Assembly: GCF_023015765.1 (NCBI RefSeq)
Contig: NZ_JALKAL010000004.1
Span: 124,001 to 188,000 of the forward strand
Origin: Ornithinimicrobium sp. F0845
GTDB taxonomy: Bacteria; Actinomycetota; Actinomycetes; Actinomycetales; Dermatophilaceae
DNA length: 64,000 nucleotides
Direction: 5' to 3'
Below, one piece after another: positions 24,201-32,924 of the stretch (positions within the stretch are counted from its first letter, which is position 1; each line of letters begins with the position of its first letter). The notes beneath the pieces were generated by a model that was given only the letters and a program-made list of their open reading frames with translations, had not been told where the DNA came from and searched no databases. A program made the translations under genes and the position numbers.

Positions 24201-25358
24201 TCGGTGGGACCGTGCCGGTGCGCTGCGTGGCCGGCCGAGTCGGAAGACGCAGTATGCCGTGCTCTCCCCTCCCAGCTGCGCCGTCACCCCCGCAGCGCTC
24301 ATGGGGCAGTCGAGAAGCTGGCTGAGCGGGTGGGCGGCCAGCCCCGCACGGGCAGCGGCCAACCAGACCCGCAGGAGTGATCGGCCCAGGTCGATCATGG
24401 CCTCGTCGGGCAGGTCGGTCGGCGCGGTGAGGGCGACGACCGTGCCGAGCGGTCGCGCAGTGGCGGTCCGGGCGAGCAGCGCGGTCAGCCGGGTGCGCCG
24501 CAGCAGACCCAGGACGCCCGGCCGCAGCGCAAGCCGGAGTCCCGCACGCTCCCAACCGGCCAGACCAAGACCGGCGTCGGACAGCCCGTCGCGCCCATAG
24601 GCAGGGTCGCGCGGGTCCAACCGCAGCCACTGCCGCAGCTCCGCCGTGGCCGGGCCGTCGAAGGTCCACCGGTCCGCAGCCCGGAGGTGCGTCTCGACGA
24701 GGTCGTGTGGCAGGACCGCGAGTCGCCCGCCACTCGCCGGCCCGGCACCACCGACCAGCCCCGCACCATCGACCGGCCCGGCACCACTCACCAGCCTCAC
24801 ACCACTCACCGTCCCCGCACCACTCACGGTCCCCGCACCACGGACCAGTCCTGCTGCCTCGGCCACCTCCGCCACCTGCTCCGCCGTGACGAACGGCTCC
24901 ACATACGCCGCCCGCGCGGTGCGACGACTGAGCAGCTCGTCGACGCTGAAGCGCGCATCGTCACCCGCCCCACCTCCTCCCGGCTCGTCACCGAGCGCGG
25001 TCAGCTCCACCCTCCCGGCCACGCGCCGCCCGCGGTCGACCTGCCAGGTGGGACGCACGGCATACTGCTCGTCGGCGGCGACGATCGAGATGGCCTCCGC
25101 GACGCATCCCAGGGAGAGCAGCAGGTCGCGGCGCGTCGGATCGCCGACCTCGAGCACCCGGTCGGCGTCCCACCCCAGCACGAGGGCGTCGGGTCCGTCG
25201 GCGCGAACCTCCCACGGCTGGGTGTTGTGCGCGCTCGGCGCCCGACCCCAGTCGGCCGCGCGCGCGAGCAGTCGCTCGGCGGGGGACGTCCCGGGGACGG
25301 GGGCTGTCCCCGGGTCGGGGGACGTGCCGGGGGCGGCGGGCGGATCCGCAGGACTCAC
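24189..25358 (-). CDS. Acg-like nitroreductase-family FMN protein, last gene of a five-gene operon
   Basis: 389 residues, GTG start overlapping the upstream stop as GTGA. ADWGRAPSAHNTQPWEVR and the later RWTFDGPATAELRQWLRLD resemble the duplicated nitroreductase fold of Acg (Rv2032) proteins, where one half lacks ordinary flavin contacts. The C-terminus AAGVTAQLGGESTAYCVFRLGRPR fits the family. A linker around residues 175-215 consists of repeated short GAGTVSG-type units, encoded by tandem repeats at about 24745-24850. Activity as a flavin store or reductase is inferred from family only. Confidence 0.75.
   Translation of the reverse strand: MSPADPPAAPGTSPDPGTAPVPGTSPAERLLARAADWGRAPSAHNTQPWEVRADGPDALVLGWDADRVLEVGDPTRRDLLLSLGCVAEAISIVAADEQYAVRPTWQVDRGRRVAGRVELTALGDEPGGGGAGDDARFSVDELLSRRTARAAYVEPFVTAEQVAEVAEAAGLVRGAGTVSGAGTVSGVRLVSGAGPVDGAGLVGGAGPASGGRLAVLPHDLVETHLRAADRWTFDGPATAELRQWLRLDPRDPAYGRDGLSDAGLGLAGWERAGLRLALRPGVLGLLRRTRLTALLARTATARPLGTVVALTAPTDLPDEAMIDLGRSLLRVWLAAARAGLAAHPLSQLLDCPMSAAGVTAQLGGESTAYCVFRLGRPRSAPARSHRLTD
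24745..24850. repeat. In-frame tandem repeats in nitroreductase linker
   Basis: About six imperfect units of 15 to 21 bases built on CACCACTCACCGTCCCCG-like blocks, encoding a Gly/Ala/Val/Ser-rich linker in the minus-strand protein. Confidence 0.7.
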
Positions 25359-26503
25359 GTCAGCTCCTTGCGGTAGAACGTCACGCCGTGCAGCGGCCGC
25401 CCGCCCATCGCGGCGAACTGCGCCGCCGAGGCCTGGTTGTCCTCACCGATAAAGGTCACGCGCAGCGACTCGTAGCCCCCGGCCCGCAGGTTGGCCAGCA
25501 GCCGGTGCGACAGGATCGACATCAGTCCCCGACCCTGCGCGTCCGGGACGGTCCCCTTGATGATGAGCTCCGCGTCCCGTCGATAGCGCCGCCGCGTCAG
25601 CAGCAACCGCACCTGGTCACGCAGCGCCATCCGCCCGCCGGTCGACTGCACGAACGCGGTGAGGTCGGGCACCACGAGCACGAACGCCGACGGCTCCCCG
25701 TCCACCGTCAGCCACAGCAGCAGCTGCTCGTCCAGCAGCCAGGCCAGCCCGTCGGTCGCGGCGGCGAGCTCCTCGGCGGTGATCGGCGTGTAGTACGGCA
25801 GCTGCGCGAAGCTCGGGTTGAGCATCGAGCGGAGTATGCCGAGCTGCCGGGTCAGTCCCCGCCGTCGCCCGTGGTGCAGCTCCACACCGTCGGGCAGCGG
25901 ATCGGCGCCGCGGGGGAACACCTCGTCGGGGTCGTGGGCCGCCAGGTCCTCGCAGATCCACGTCGCGGCGGGCCAGACGGGCATGAAGCCGGCGGCCTCC
26001 CACGCCGCGGGGTAGTGCTCCGGGTTCCACGGCGAGTCGACGAAGCCGCGCTCGGCGAAGCCGGAGGTGATGACGCCGCCGGTCTGGTTGGGCAGCAGCG
26101 AGACCGGGCCGAGCAGGGTGGTGCGGCCCGCCTCCCGGGCGACCATCTCGGAGTATGCCGTGAGTCCGGCGAGCACCTCGGGTGCGGTGAACTCGGTGGC
26201 CCCCATGAGCTGGGCGCGGGTGCCCAGCTTCTCGTCCATCCGGCTGTCGAAGTGGACCGTGGTCCTGCCGACGACCGTGCCGTGGGCGTCGCGGGCGAGC
26301 GCGACGATGACGCTGCCGTGTGCGGTGTGCGGGCCCAGCCCCTGCCACCAGGAGCGGACGGTGTCCTCCCACAGGGGGACGTAGCGGTCCCGGGGGTGCA
26401 GCCGTAGCGGCAGCTCGAGGAACTCGCGAAGGTCGGCCTTCGTGCGCGCCGGCCCCACGGACAGGCCGCCACCGGCGTCGAACGACGGTGCCGGTGCCGT
26501 CAC
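25355..26503 (-). CDS. GNAT-like acyltransferase, large (YghO-type)
   Basis: 382 residues. PLRLHPRDRYVPLWEDTVRSWW, LLGPVSLLPNQTGGVITSGFAE and the C-terminal GNAT-like stretch (IKGTVPDAQGRGLMSILSHRLL, then LRVTFIGEDNQASAAQFAAMGG) indicate an N-acyltransferase-fold protein of the large two-part type with an acetyl-CoA-binding loop (AQGRGLM). It overlaps both neighbours by 4 bases within the operon led by the PaaK-like ligase. The substrate is unknown. Confidence 0.7.
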   Translation of the reverse strand: MTAPAPSFDAGGGLSVGPARTKADLREFLELPLRLHPRDRYVPLWEDTVRSWWQGLGPHTAHGSVIVALARDAHGTVVGRTTVHFDSRMDEKLGTRAQLMGATEFTAPEVLAGLTAYSEMVAREAGRTTLLGPVSLLPNQTGGVITSGFAERGFVDSPWNPEHYPAAWEAAGFMPVWPAATWICEDLAAHDPDEVFPRGADPLPDGVELHHGRRRGLTRQLGILRSMLNPSFAQLPYYTPITAEELAAATDGLAWLLDEQLLLWLTVDGEPSAFVLVVPDLTAFVQSTGGRMALRDQVRLLLTRRRYRRDAELIIKGTVPDAQGRGLMSILSHRLLANLRAGGYESLRVTFIGEDNQASAAQFAAMGGRPLHGVTFYRKELT

Positions 26504-26997
26504 CGGAGCTGCCCGTCAACGGGCGGGCCCGTCATCGGCTCCTTCGTCGCCCGCTTGTGGCGCACGACGGGTGGCCCGACCTGCTCTTTCGCGATCGGGG
26601 TGAAGGTGTCGATGTTGCGCATGACATTGCCCTCGGCGCGCCACACCCCGTTGGTGTAGCCGTGCGGGTCTGCCGTGTAAACGCGGATCCAGCCGCCGGT
26701 CGCGTTGCGGGTGCCGTCGGTGACCCAGGCCATCAGCTCGCGGTGGGTGCCCGTGCGCGCGAAGAGCATGAGGTCGTCCATCGTGTCGAACCAGGCGATC
26801 GTGCCGAGGGTGAACGGCGGCTGCCAGTAGGTGCGGTGCCCGCGGTAGCCGCGCATCCGCTTCATCTCCGTGATCATCGTGCGGTAGCGGCCGGCATGCC
26901 GCAGCCAGGCCGCGGGGCTGGTGTAGCGCGTCCCGCCGACGAACATCACCCCCGCTTGGGCGATGTCCGGTGCCCTGCTGAAGTCCTGGGTCCTCAT
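26500..26997 (-). CDS. Alpha/beta-barrel (monooxygenase-like) protein, paralogue B
   Basis: 165 residues. MFVGGTRYTSPAAWLRHAGRY, MRGYRGHRTYWQPPFTLGTIAWF and MLFARTGTHRELMAWV align with the next gene upstream (26994-27440) at roughly half of positions. The size and pattern suggest the dimeric alpha/beta-barrel fold of antibiotic-biosynthesis monooxygenase or heme-degrading-like proteins; this is fold inference. Its C-terminal extension of about 35 residues is absent from the paralogue. The start overlaps the paralogue's stop (ATGA). Confidence 0.65.
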   Translation of the reverse strand: MRTQDFSRAPDIAQAGVMFVGGTRYTSPAAWLRHAGRYRTMITEMKRMRGYRGHRTYWQPPFTLGTIAWFDTMDDLMLFARTGTHRELMAWVTDGTRNATGGWIRVYTADPHGYTNGVWRAEGNVMRNIDTFTPIAKEQVGPPVVRHKRATKEPMTGPPVDGQLR

Positions 26998-27440
26998 CGG
27001 TCCCCCTCCCCTGACGGTCCCTCGTCCCGGTCCGAAGCCTCGGGTGCTGCGGGCACGTTGTAGAAGATGCGGATGTAGCCGCCGCTGGCGTTGCGCTCAC
27101 TCAGCACCCAGCCCATGAGCTCCCGGTGCTCACCGGTGCGGGCGAAGCGCATCAGGTCGTCCTGGGTCTCGAAGAAGCCGAGGGTGCCCAGGCTGAACGG
27201 AGGCTCGTAGTAGACGCGGTGGTAGAGGTAGCCGGGCATCCGCCGCATCTGCCGGACCAGCCGGCCCCACTGCGGCGCCAGTCGGAGCCAGGCCAGCGGC
27301 CCGGTGTAGCGGGTCGCTCCGACGAAGACCGCGCCGGCGTGCCGGGCGGCCGATGGGTCGGCCAACCTCGCACGGTCCCGCAGGCGCGCGGCCAGGTCGG
27401 CCCTCGGCATACTGCCTGCGCCTGCCACCCCCGTGCTCAC
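26994..27440 (-). CDS. Alpha/beta-barrel (monooxygenase-like) protein, paralogue A
   Basis: 148 residues with GTG start at 27440, overlapping the ligase stop as GTGA. AVFVGATRYTGPLAWLRLAP, MPGYLYHRVYYEPPFSLGTLG and LMRFARTGEHRELMGWV mirror paralogue B. Two adjacent homologous copies suggest a heterodimer or a two-step role. The frame is open upstream of 27440, but that part is a shadow of the ligase gene. Confidence 0.65.
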   Translation of the reverse strand: MSTGVAGAGSMPRADLAARLRDRARLADPSAARHAGAVFVGATRYTGPLAWLRLAPQWGRLVRQMRRMPGYLYHRVYYEPPFSLGTLGFFETQDDLMRFARTGEHRELMGWVLSERNASGGYIRIFYNVPAAPEASDRDEGPSGEGDR

Positions 27441-29080
27441 GGCGTGCCCTTCTGCAGGTAGACCCGCTTGAGCTTGGTGTTCTCCACCGCGAACGGGCCG
27501 GTGCCGAAGTCGTGCACGCGGACCTCGATGTCGCCGGTGCGGGCGGACTCCTCCAGCGACTGGGCGAAGTCGCGGCTGACCCTGGCGAGGTAGCCCACGA
27601 CCCCTTCCTGGGCGTCGCGGGCCAGCTCGGAGCGCTCGTCCGCGGTGAGCGACTCGTCCTCGCGCAGCTCGAGGTGGATCACGGGCTGACTGTCCCGGCC
27701 GCCGTCGAGCTCCTCCAGGGTGAGGGTGAAGGAGGCGAGGCGGGCCGCGCGGGCGGAGTCGGCGTACAGCCCGTTCTCGACGTCCTGGGGATAGATGTTG
27801 GCGCCCATGAACGAGATCGTGGCGTCCTTGCGGCCGTAGAGAAGGAGCAGCGGGAGCTTCATGCCCTGCGCCTGCCAGGCCCGGCGCGCGGCGGACTGCC
27901 ACTCGGGGCGGGTGCGCAGGATCGCGGCCAGGTCGTGCCAGTCCAGGATCACCCCCTCGTCGCCGATGTTGTAGCGCAGCTTAGGGCTGAGCACCGACGT
28001 CGACGTGAGGGTGCAGAGGATCTCGCCGTCGTCGGTGACCTCGAGGTAGGTCTCGAGCGGGTTGTACTGGAAGATCATCGGCGTGCGCGTCTCGTCCGGG
28101 CCGAGCACGGCCTCGCGCAGGTCGTGGTCGCGCAGCAGCTGGCGACGCAGCCACACGGTCAGCTCGGTCTCGCCGCCGATGCCGATGGTCAGGTCGGAGG
28201 CGCCGTAGCCGGAGCGCACCGTCAGGAAACGCTCCTCGCAGTAGTCGCGCAGCGCCTCGGTCATCCCCTCGCCACCGACCAGTCCGTGCATGCGGTGCCG
28301 GTCCCAGTCGAAACCCTCGTCGTCGAGCCGGTCCCGCAGGTCCTTCAGGAAGGGCGGGTAGGCGGTGATCAGGTAGGTGAAGCCGGTCCCGAAGTGGGTG
28401 ATGGTGTCCACGATCTTGTCCAGGTCGGGGCCGGTGTTCTTGACCATGGCGATCTTGGCCATCGCGATGCCGGTGTTGGTGCCGGTCGCCCACGCCCCCA
28501 TCGAGTAGGCGTTGATGACGAACAGCCGCGGCTCGTCCCTCATCATCAGTGAGGTGAAGCCGGCGACGTTCCGGTGGATGTCCTGGAGCTCCTCCCTGCC
28601 GCGGACCCAGTTGAACGGGCGACCCGAGGAGCCGGAGGACTCATCCACGAGGGTGCCGCGCAGGTCCATCTCGCCGTGCCAGCAGCGGGCCTCCTCGCCG
28701 AAGCGGGTCACGTAGGTGTCCTTGCTGGTCGGCGGGTAGTTCTCCAGGTCCCACCACCGGAAGGTCCAGTCCCGCTCCCGGAGGAACTGCTGGTAGGCCG
28801 GCACGTGCAGCGACCCGAGCTGACAGGTCATCCACGCGTGCCAGCGCGCGAAGTCGCCCATCCACGGCCGGTAGTGGGTCGCGGTCAGGCGCCACATCGC
28901 CGGGTGCACCTTGTAGAGGCTGTAGCTCTGGGTGAGGGCCCCGGTGCCTGCCCGGAGCGCAGCGCGACGGGTGACCTTCAGGGGTCTGCTCGTCCACACC
29001 CGCTCGCCCAGGCCGTAGATCGTCTGCCCCGCCCGTTGCCTCGCCCCTCGCATCGCCATGCCGTGAGTATGCCGTGCCAT
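27437..29080 (-). CDS. PaaK/CoF-like adenylate-forming ligase, first gene of a five-gene operon
   Basis: 547 residues from the ATG at 29080, preceded by GGAGGAGG; the frame is open to 29200 through repeat DNA without similarity. Adenylation motifs visible are SSGSSGRPFNWV (P-loop), SGYGASDLTIGIGGE, YNPLETYLEV, LRYNIGDEGV and LLYGRKDATISFMGANIYP. These resemble phenylacetate-CoA ligase and coenzyme F390 synthetase-type enzymes. The acyl substrate is unknown. All four following genes overlap by 4 bases, so the five products are probably made in fixed proportion. Confidence 0.85.
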   Translation of the reverse strand: MARHTHGMAMRGARQRAGQTIYGLGERVWTSRPLKVTRRAALRAGTGALTQSYSLYKVHPAMWRLTATHYRPWMGDFARWHAWMTCQLGSLHVPAYQQFLRERDWTFRWWDLENYPPTSKDTYVTRFGEEARCWHGEMDLRGTLVDESSGSSGRPFNWVRGREELQDIHRNVAGFTSLMMRDEPRLFVINAYSMGAWATGTNTGIAMAKIAMVKNTGPDLDKIVDTITHFGTGFTYLITAYPPFLKDLRDRLDDEGFDWDRHRMHGLVGGEGMTEALRDYCEERFLTVRSGYGASDLTIGIGGETELTVWLRRQLLRDHDLREAVLGPDETRTPMIFQYNPLETYLEVTDDGEILCTLTSTSVLSPKLRYNIGDEGVILDWHDLAAILRTRPEWQSAARRAWQAQGMKLPLLLLYGRKDATISFMGANIYPQDVENGLYADSARAARLASFTLTLEELDGGRDSQPVIHLELREDESLTADERSELARDAQEGVVGYLARVSRDFAQSLEESARTGDIEVRVHDFGTGPFAVENTKLKRVYLQKGTP

Positions 29081-29099
29081 GCCTCCTCCGACGCGGACC

Positions 29100-29165
29100 C
29101 GTCGGTCCTGGGTTCCGTCAGTTCTGGATTCCGTCTGTCCTGGTTCCGTCGGTCTGCTGAGGGTC
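29100..29165 (+). repeat. 15-16 bp tandem repeats upstream of the ligase gene
   Basis: TTCCGTC recurs at 29113, 29129 and 29144 with similar flanks (GTCCTGG or GTTCTGG), in the 126-bp gap between the SnoaL-like and ligase genes. Confidence 0.6.
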
Positions 29166-29206
29166 TTGCGGCTGGGTTGCGGCTGTGGCCCGGTTGCCAC
29201 CGACCG

Positions 29207-29740
29207 CTACGGGTCGTCGTAGCGCGCCGGCCGCAGGCCGGACCCGTCCGTTCGTGGACCGGACCCGTCGGCGACCAGGGTCTGGGCACCCGGCACGATG
29301 TCGGTGTTCTGCGCGGCGACGGCCCGCAAGGTGCCGTCCTTCTGGCGCCGGGTGACGAAGACGAAGATGCCCCGGCGGTCCCCGGCGTAGCCCGGCCCAC
29401 CGTCGTCGGCGTAGCCCGGCGCACCGTCGTCGGCCTCGCCCGCCCCACCGTCGCCGCCGGACGGCATACTCTGACCCTCGATCCGCCACCGGGCGTGGAC
29501 CACGGCCGTGTCCCCCAGGTCCCGCACCCGCAGCCGCTCGATGCTCATCGTGCTGCCGGGGAAGATGTGGGCGAAGCCGTAGGCGTGGTTATGCCGGATT
29601 TGCTCGCGCCTGGTCCACCAGAAGCCGACGACGTTGACGAAGTCGGCGTCGTCGGTGAAGAGCGCGGCGATGGCATCCGCGTCGCCACGGTTCCAGGCGT
29701 CGGCAAAGCGGTTGGCGACGTCCTCGGGGTTGCTCAGCAT
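29207..29740 (-). CDS. SnoaL-like (NTF2-fold) protein
   Basis: 177 residues from the ATG at 29740. PEDVANRFADAWNRGDADAIAALFTDDADFVNVVG is a typical SnoaL-like/ketosteroid-isomerase-fold opening (written here as one pattern broken at DADA), followed by HARWRIEGQ. An acidic loop of about 30 residues with repeats of GAPGYADDGGPGYAGD type interrupts the fold between two strands; it is encoded by tandem repeats at about 29390-29460. Families of this fold serve as isomerases, cyclases or hydrolases; none can be chosen. It may be co-transcribed with the ligase operon 126 bp downstream. Confidence 0.75.
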   Translation of the reverse strand: MLSNPEDVANRFADAWNRGDADAIAALFTDDADFVNVVGFWWTRREQIRHNHAYGFAHIFPGSTMSIERLRVRDLGDTAVVHARWRIEGQSMPSGGDGGAGEADDGAPGYADDGGPGYAGDRRGIFVFVTRRQKDGTLRAVAAQNTDIVPGAQTLVADGSGPRTDGSGLRPARYDDP

Positions 29741-30041
29741 CCGCAGGCCAGCCCTCGCCGCAGGTTCACCGGGGTGACGGTCGGGGTGGCCATGCCAACG
29801 ATGATGGCACCCCGATGGCGCGGCCACGCGTGCAGTTCCTTCCTGCCAAGCCAGTCCTGGTACGCCGTCCTGCCACACCGTCCCGCCACGGCTCTCTGCA
29901 CATCGCGGCCTGAGCTGAGGCGCGCCAGCCATCCACAGCCTCCGGCCGGCCACCACACCTATCCACAGGTTGGTGTCGCCTCGTTGGTGGCCGAGCGCGC
30001 TGTTCCTAATGTCGGGGGCAACCGAGTGGGAGGAGGAACTG

Positions 30042-31595
30042 ATGGCGAACCAGAGTTGGGCACAGCCCAGCGGACGACCGCCGGAGTGGGCAGTCGAAGA
30101 CGGCGCCAGGACGACCTCCTCCCACTCGGATCCACCCGAGTCCGCTGCGCCGCAGAGGCACGCCATCGGGGAGGCGTTGACGGCGATCGAGGAGTCGCTG
30201 GACGGGGTGGGCACGGCCCAGTGGCAGGACGTCCCGGAGCCCCAGGTCCGCGACCTCACCCGACGGATCGCCCGGTTGACGGCACGCCTGTCCGCCCATC
30301 AGATGGCGGCGGCGCAGGTGATGGAGAAGGCCGGCACCGCGCGACGTGCCGGCGCGACGTCCACCGGTCAGATGATGGCGAACGACTTCGGCGGAGACCG
30401 TCGCGGCTCAGAGGACCTCGTGAGGACTGCTGGCGCACTCGAGGAGTCTGGTGCCTCCGCGACCCAGGACGCCCTGGCAGCCGGTGACATCAGCCAGGAG
30501 CAGGCCAAGATCATCGGCCGGACGGTCGCCGCACTCCCCAAGTACCTCACCGATCAGGAGCGTCGCGAGGTCGAGCAGAAGCTGCTGGGCGCGGCGAGCC
30601 GGTTGTCCCTGACCGACCTTCGGCGCCGTGGCAAGCGCGCCCTCGAGGACGTCCGTCCCGACCCGGAGGCTGACGAGGGGGAGGACAAGGAGACCTCACG
30701 CCAGGAGAAGTCCGCGTGGGAGAAGACCTGCTTCTCGATGTGGGACCGCAAGGACGGCACCCACGGCTTCAACGGGATCGTCCCCGACCTCCAGGCTCAC
30801 CAACTCCGAGCGCTGCTCGATGCGGTCGTGTCCCCACGCCGCAACCACCTGGCCGACGAGCAAGACAGTGGTGCCGACAACGAGCAAGACAGTGGTGCCA
30901 ACGACGAGCAAGACTGGGGTGCCGACAACGAGCAGGACCGGAGTGCCGGCAGCCAGACTGGGGATGCGCCGCCTCCCACCACACCGGAGGAGATGACGCC
31001 CTACCCGAACCAGTTGGGCCGGGCCCTCTGCGGTCTCATCGAGCACTTCCCGACGGACGGCTTCGCTCAGGCCGGTGGATCACCGGTGTCGCTCGCCATC
31101 ACGTTTGCCTACGAGCACCTCGCGAACCAGTCCGCGAAAGTGGCCGGCACCCTGACCGACGGCCTCCGAGTGTCCGGCGGGCAGATTCGTCGTCTGGCCT
31201 GCACGCAGCAACTCATCCCGCAGGTCTTCAACGGACGCTCCGTGCCGCTCGACCAGGGGACCGCCAAACGGCTCTTCACCAAGGAGCAGCGACGGATCCT
31301 GGCCCAACGGGACCTCGGATGCGCATTTCCAGGCTGCGACCGGCCCCCGCAGTGGTGCGACGGGCATCACCTGAGGAGCTGGTCGAAGGGCGGACGTACC
31401 GACCTGGGCAACGGCGTCCTCCTCTGCTTCTTCCACCACCACGCCGTCCACGACCAGGGGTGGAGCGTGCGCCTGCACCCAGGCGACGGCATCCCCGAGT
31501 TCGCGCACCCCGAGCACACCGGTGGCCGGTGGCAACGCAACCATCGGTTCCGAGCCTCCACCGACCTCCTCCCACAGCTCGGCGCCGTCCCATAG
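30042..31595 (+). CDS. DUF222/HNH endonuclease-domain protein (13E12 type)
   Basis: 517 residues from the ATG at 30042, preceded by GGGAGGAGGAACTG. The long helical DUF222 part includes ARLSAHQMAAAQVMEKAG and ALAAGDISQEQAKIIGRTVA. The C-terminal HNH nuclease is complete: CAFPGCDRPPQWCDGHHL, WSKGGRTDLGNGVLLCFFHH. This family matches the multi-copy 13E12-repeat proteins of mycobacteria, whose biological role is unresolved. Between them, residues of DEQDSGADNEQ type are repeated four times with a 24-bp period (30858-30953). It stands alone. Confidence 0.88.
   Translation: MANQSWAQPSGRPPEWAVEDGARTTSSHSDPPESAAPQRHAIGEALTAIEESLDGVGTAQWQDVPEPQVRDLTRRIARLTARLSAHQMAAAQVMEKAGTARRAGATSTGQMMANDFGGDRRGSEDLVRTAGALEESGASATQDALAAGDISQEQAKIIGRTVAALPKYLTDQERREVEQKLLGAASRLSLTDLRRRGKRALEDVRPDPEADEGEDKETSRQEKSAWEKTCFSMWDRKDGTHGFNGIVPDLQAHQLRALLDAVVSPRRNHLADEQDSGADNEQDSGANDEQDWGADNEQDRSAGSQTGDAPPPTTPEEMTPYPNQLGRALCGLIEHFPTDGFAQAGGSPVSLAITFAYEHLANQSAKVAGTLTDGLRVSGGQIRRLACTQQLIPQVFNGRSVPLDQGTAKRLFTKEQRRILAQRDLGCAFPGCDRPPQWCDGHHLRSWSKGGRTDLGNGVLLCFFHHHAVHDQGWSVRLHPGDGIPEFAHPEHTGGRWQRNHRFRASTDLLPQLGAVP
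30858..30953 (+). repeat. Four in-frame 24-bp tandem repeats (8 codons)
   Basis: Units begin with GAGCA(A/G)GAC at 30858, 30882, 30906 and 30930, encoding an acidic Asp/Glu/Gln/Gly linker in the DUF222/HNH protein. The period is exact. Confidence 0.9.
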
Positions 31596-31658
31596 GCCTT
31601 CGTCCGCCCGACAGGTGGGCGGTGGCTGGCGCCAGCGAATAGGTGCTGCCGAGCGCGA

Positions 31659-31805
31659 GTGACTCGGCCGGTGCATGATGCGCGCGGCTCGGCCGCTGCG
31701 TGGTGCGCTGGCTCAGCCAGTGCACGGTGCGAGTGGCTCGGCCGCTGCATGGTGCGCGTGGCTCAGCCAGTGGATGCTGCGAGTGGCTCAACCAGTCGAG
31801 GTGCG
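31659..31805 (+). repeat. Six tandem ~25-bp repeats between convergent genes
   Basis: CTC(G/A)(G/A)CC recurs at 31663, 31688, 31712, 31737, 31762 and 31787 with related flanks (GTGGCTCGGCCGCTGCATGG and variants). There is no unique spacer between units, so it is not a CRISPR array. It fills the gap between the HNH gene and the stop of the VOC gene. Confidence 0.8.
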
Positions 31806-31812
31806 AGTGCCG

Positions 31813-32331
31813 TCAGCCGGCGAAGAGGCAGAACGGGTGGCCGTGCGGATCGATCATCACGCGTACGTGCTCCTGCGGCTGGTGCTGGTGCTCGGTGGCA
31901 CCGCACTCGAGCGCCCACGCCACGGAGGCCTCGATGTCGTCCACCCAGAGGTCGAGGTGGGTCATGGCCTGCTGTGGCGCCGCACCCACGGTGACCGCGG
32001 ACTGCGCGGTGGGGATGGAGGTGACCGGATCTGATGAGAGCGGCGCTGCGCCGATGCCGTCGCCCACCGACGGCCAGCCGAGCCGGCTGGGGGGTCGGCT
32101 GGGCCAGACCGGCGGCACGTAGTGCTCGTCCCACTCGAAGTTGAGGGTCATCATCAGGTGCCCCTCGGCCGGGCCGATCTGCGCCCACCCGGCTGTGGCG
32201 GGCTCGCCCTCGCGTGGCCCCTCGGAGACCCTGACCTCCACCCCCAGCAGGCGCGCATAGAACGCGGCGAGCGCCCGCGGGTCCGGCGTGCTGATCGAGA
32301 CCGACGTGGCCTGGATCCTCGGCTGTGTCAT
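31813..32331 (-). CDS. VOC-family (glyoxalase/bleomycin-resistance-fold) protein
   Basis: 172 residues from the ATG at 32331 (an in-frame start at 32358 is also possible). IQATSVSISTPDPRALAAFYA, LLGVEVRV, MTHLDLWVDDIEASVAWALECG and VRVMIDPHGHPFCLF are the two beta-alpha-beta modules of a vicinal-oxygen-chelate domain, ending with the usual DPxGHPFCL. A polar insertion of about 25 residues sits between the modules. Metal-binding His and Glu positions are plausible but the reaction is unknown. Confidence 0.85.
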   Translation of the reverse strand: MTQPRIQATSVSISTPDPRALAAFYARLLGVEVRVSEGPREGEPATAGWAQIGPAEGHLMMTLNFEWDEHYVPPVWPSRPPSRLGWPSVGDGIGAAPLSSDPVTSIPTAQSAVTVGAAPQQAMTHLDLWVDDIEASVAWALECGATEHQHQPQEHVRVMIDPHGHPFCLFAG

Positions 32332-32339
32332 GGCGATGC

Positions 32340-32450
32340 CGTCTCCTCCGTCAGTCATGGCCCGGCCAGTGCTCCCCGTCGGTCATGGCGATGTCGTCGC
32401 ATGCGTGGGTCATGGCTACGTCGTCGCGTGCGTCGGTCATGGCGCGGCCG
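32340..32450 (+). repeat. Tandem repeats between the VOC gene and the small membrane protein gene
   Basis: GTCGGTCATGGCG-type blocks recur about five times between 32357 and 32447 (GTCAGTCATGGC, GTCGGTCATGGCGATGTCG, GTGGGTCATGGCTACGTCG, GTCGGTCATGGCGCGG). The periods are roughly 20-30 bases. No gene seen. Confidence 0.6.
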
Positions 32451-32921
32451 TCAATTCCGTCCGAACCACCAGAGCGCACCGACGAACGAGGCCACCACGA
32501 CGACGGCGGTGCCGGCCACCCAGAGCCCGGTGTCCCAGTCCGCGAAGAGGGTCAGCGCCACGCCGACGACGGCGACCAGGAGGGCGACCTGCCCGGCCGT
32601 GCGGGTCGCGCGGAACTGGACCAGCCGTTCCGCGTCATCCGCCTCGTGTCCGGTGACCAGGCGGGCGGCCGGCTCAAGCCGTCGCACGACTGCGTGCAGC
32701 ACGGCGTACCCGAGGAACAGCCCGCCGCCGATGGCAGCGGCCCGAGGGTTGCCGCGGGAGAGAGCGAACAGCACCACCGCCAACGCAGCGAGCACGCACA
32801 GTCCGGTGAAGAGCCGGTCGCGCAGCCTCAGGCGGCGCCGCGCACGGGGCGAGCCACCACCGTCGCCCTCGCTCCGACTGCGCAGCGCGGGAAGCGACCT
32901 CCCACCGTCGGACCGGGCCAC
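32451..32921 (-). CDS. Small integral membrane protein of unknown function
   Basis: 156 residues, GTG start at 32921, three bases after the E2 stop. The N-terminus is basic and polar. Four hydrophobic segments follow: LFTGLCVLAALAVVLFALS, AAAIGGGLFLGYAVLHAVV, AGQVALLVAVVGVALTLF and GLWVAGTAVVVVASFVGALWW. I recognise no firm family. It is likely co-transcribed with the dehydrogenase operon, but no functional link is visible. Confidence 0.7.
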   Translation of the reverse strand: MARSDGGRSLPALRSRSEGDGGGSPRARRRLRLRDRLFTGLCVLAALAVVLFALSRGNPRAAAIGGGLFLGYAVLHAVVRRLEPAARLVTGHEADDAERLVQFRATRTAGQVALLVAVVGVALTLFADWDTGLWVAGTAVVVVASFVGALWWFGRN

Positions 32922-32924
32922 GGA

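Noticed and set aside
27440-27902. Longer N-terminus for the alpha/beta-barrel gene A
   Set aside because: The upstream open frame is an out-of-frame reading of the ligase gene; the GTG at 27440 overlaps the ligase stop in the same way as the other operon junctions.
31659-31805. Possible CRISPR array
   Set aside because: Units of about 25 bp follow each other directly with graded divergence; there are no unique spacers and no cas genes.
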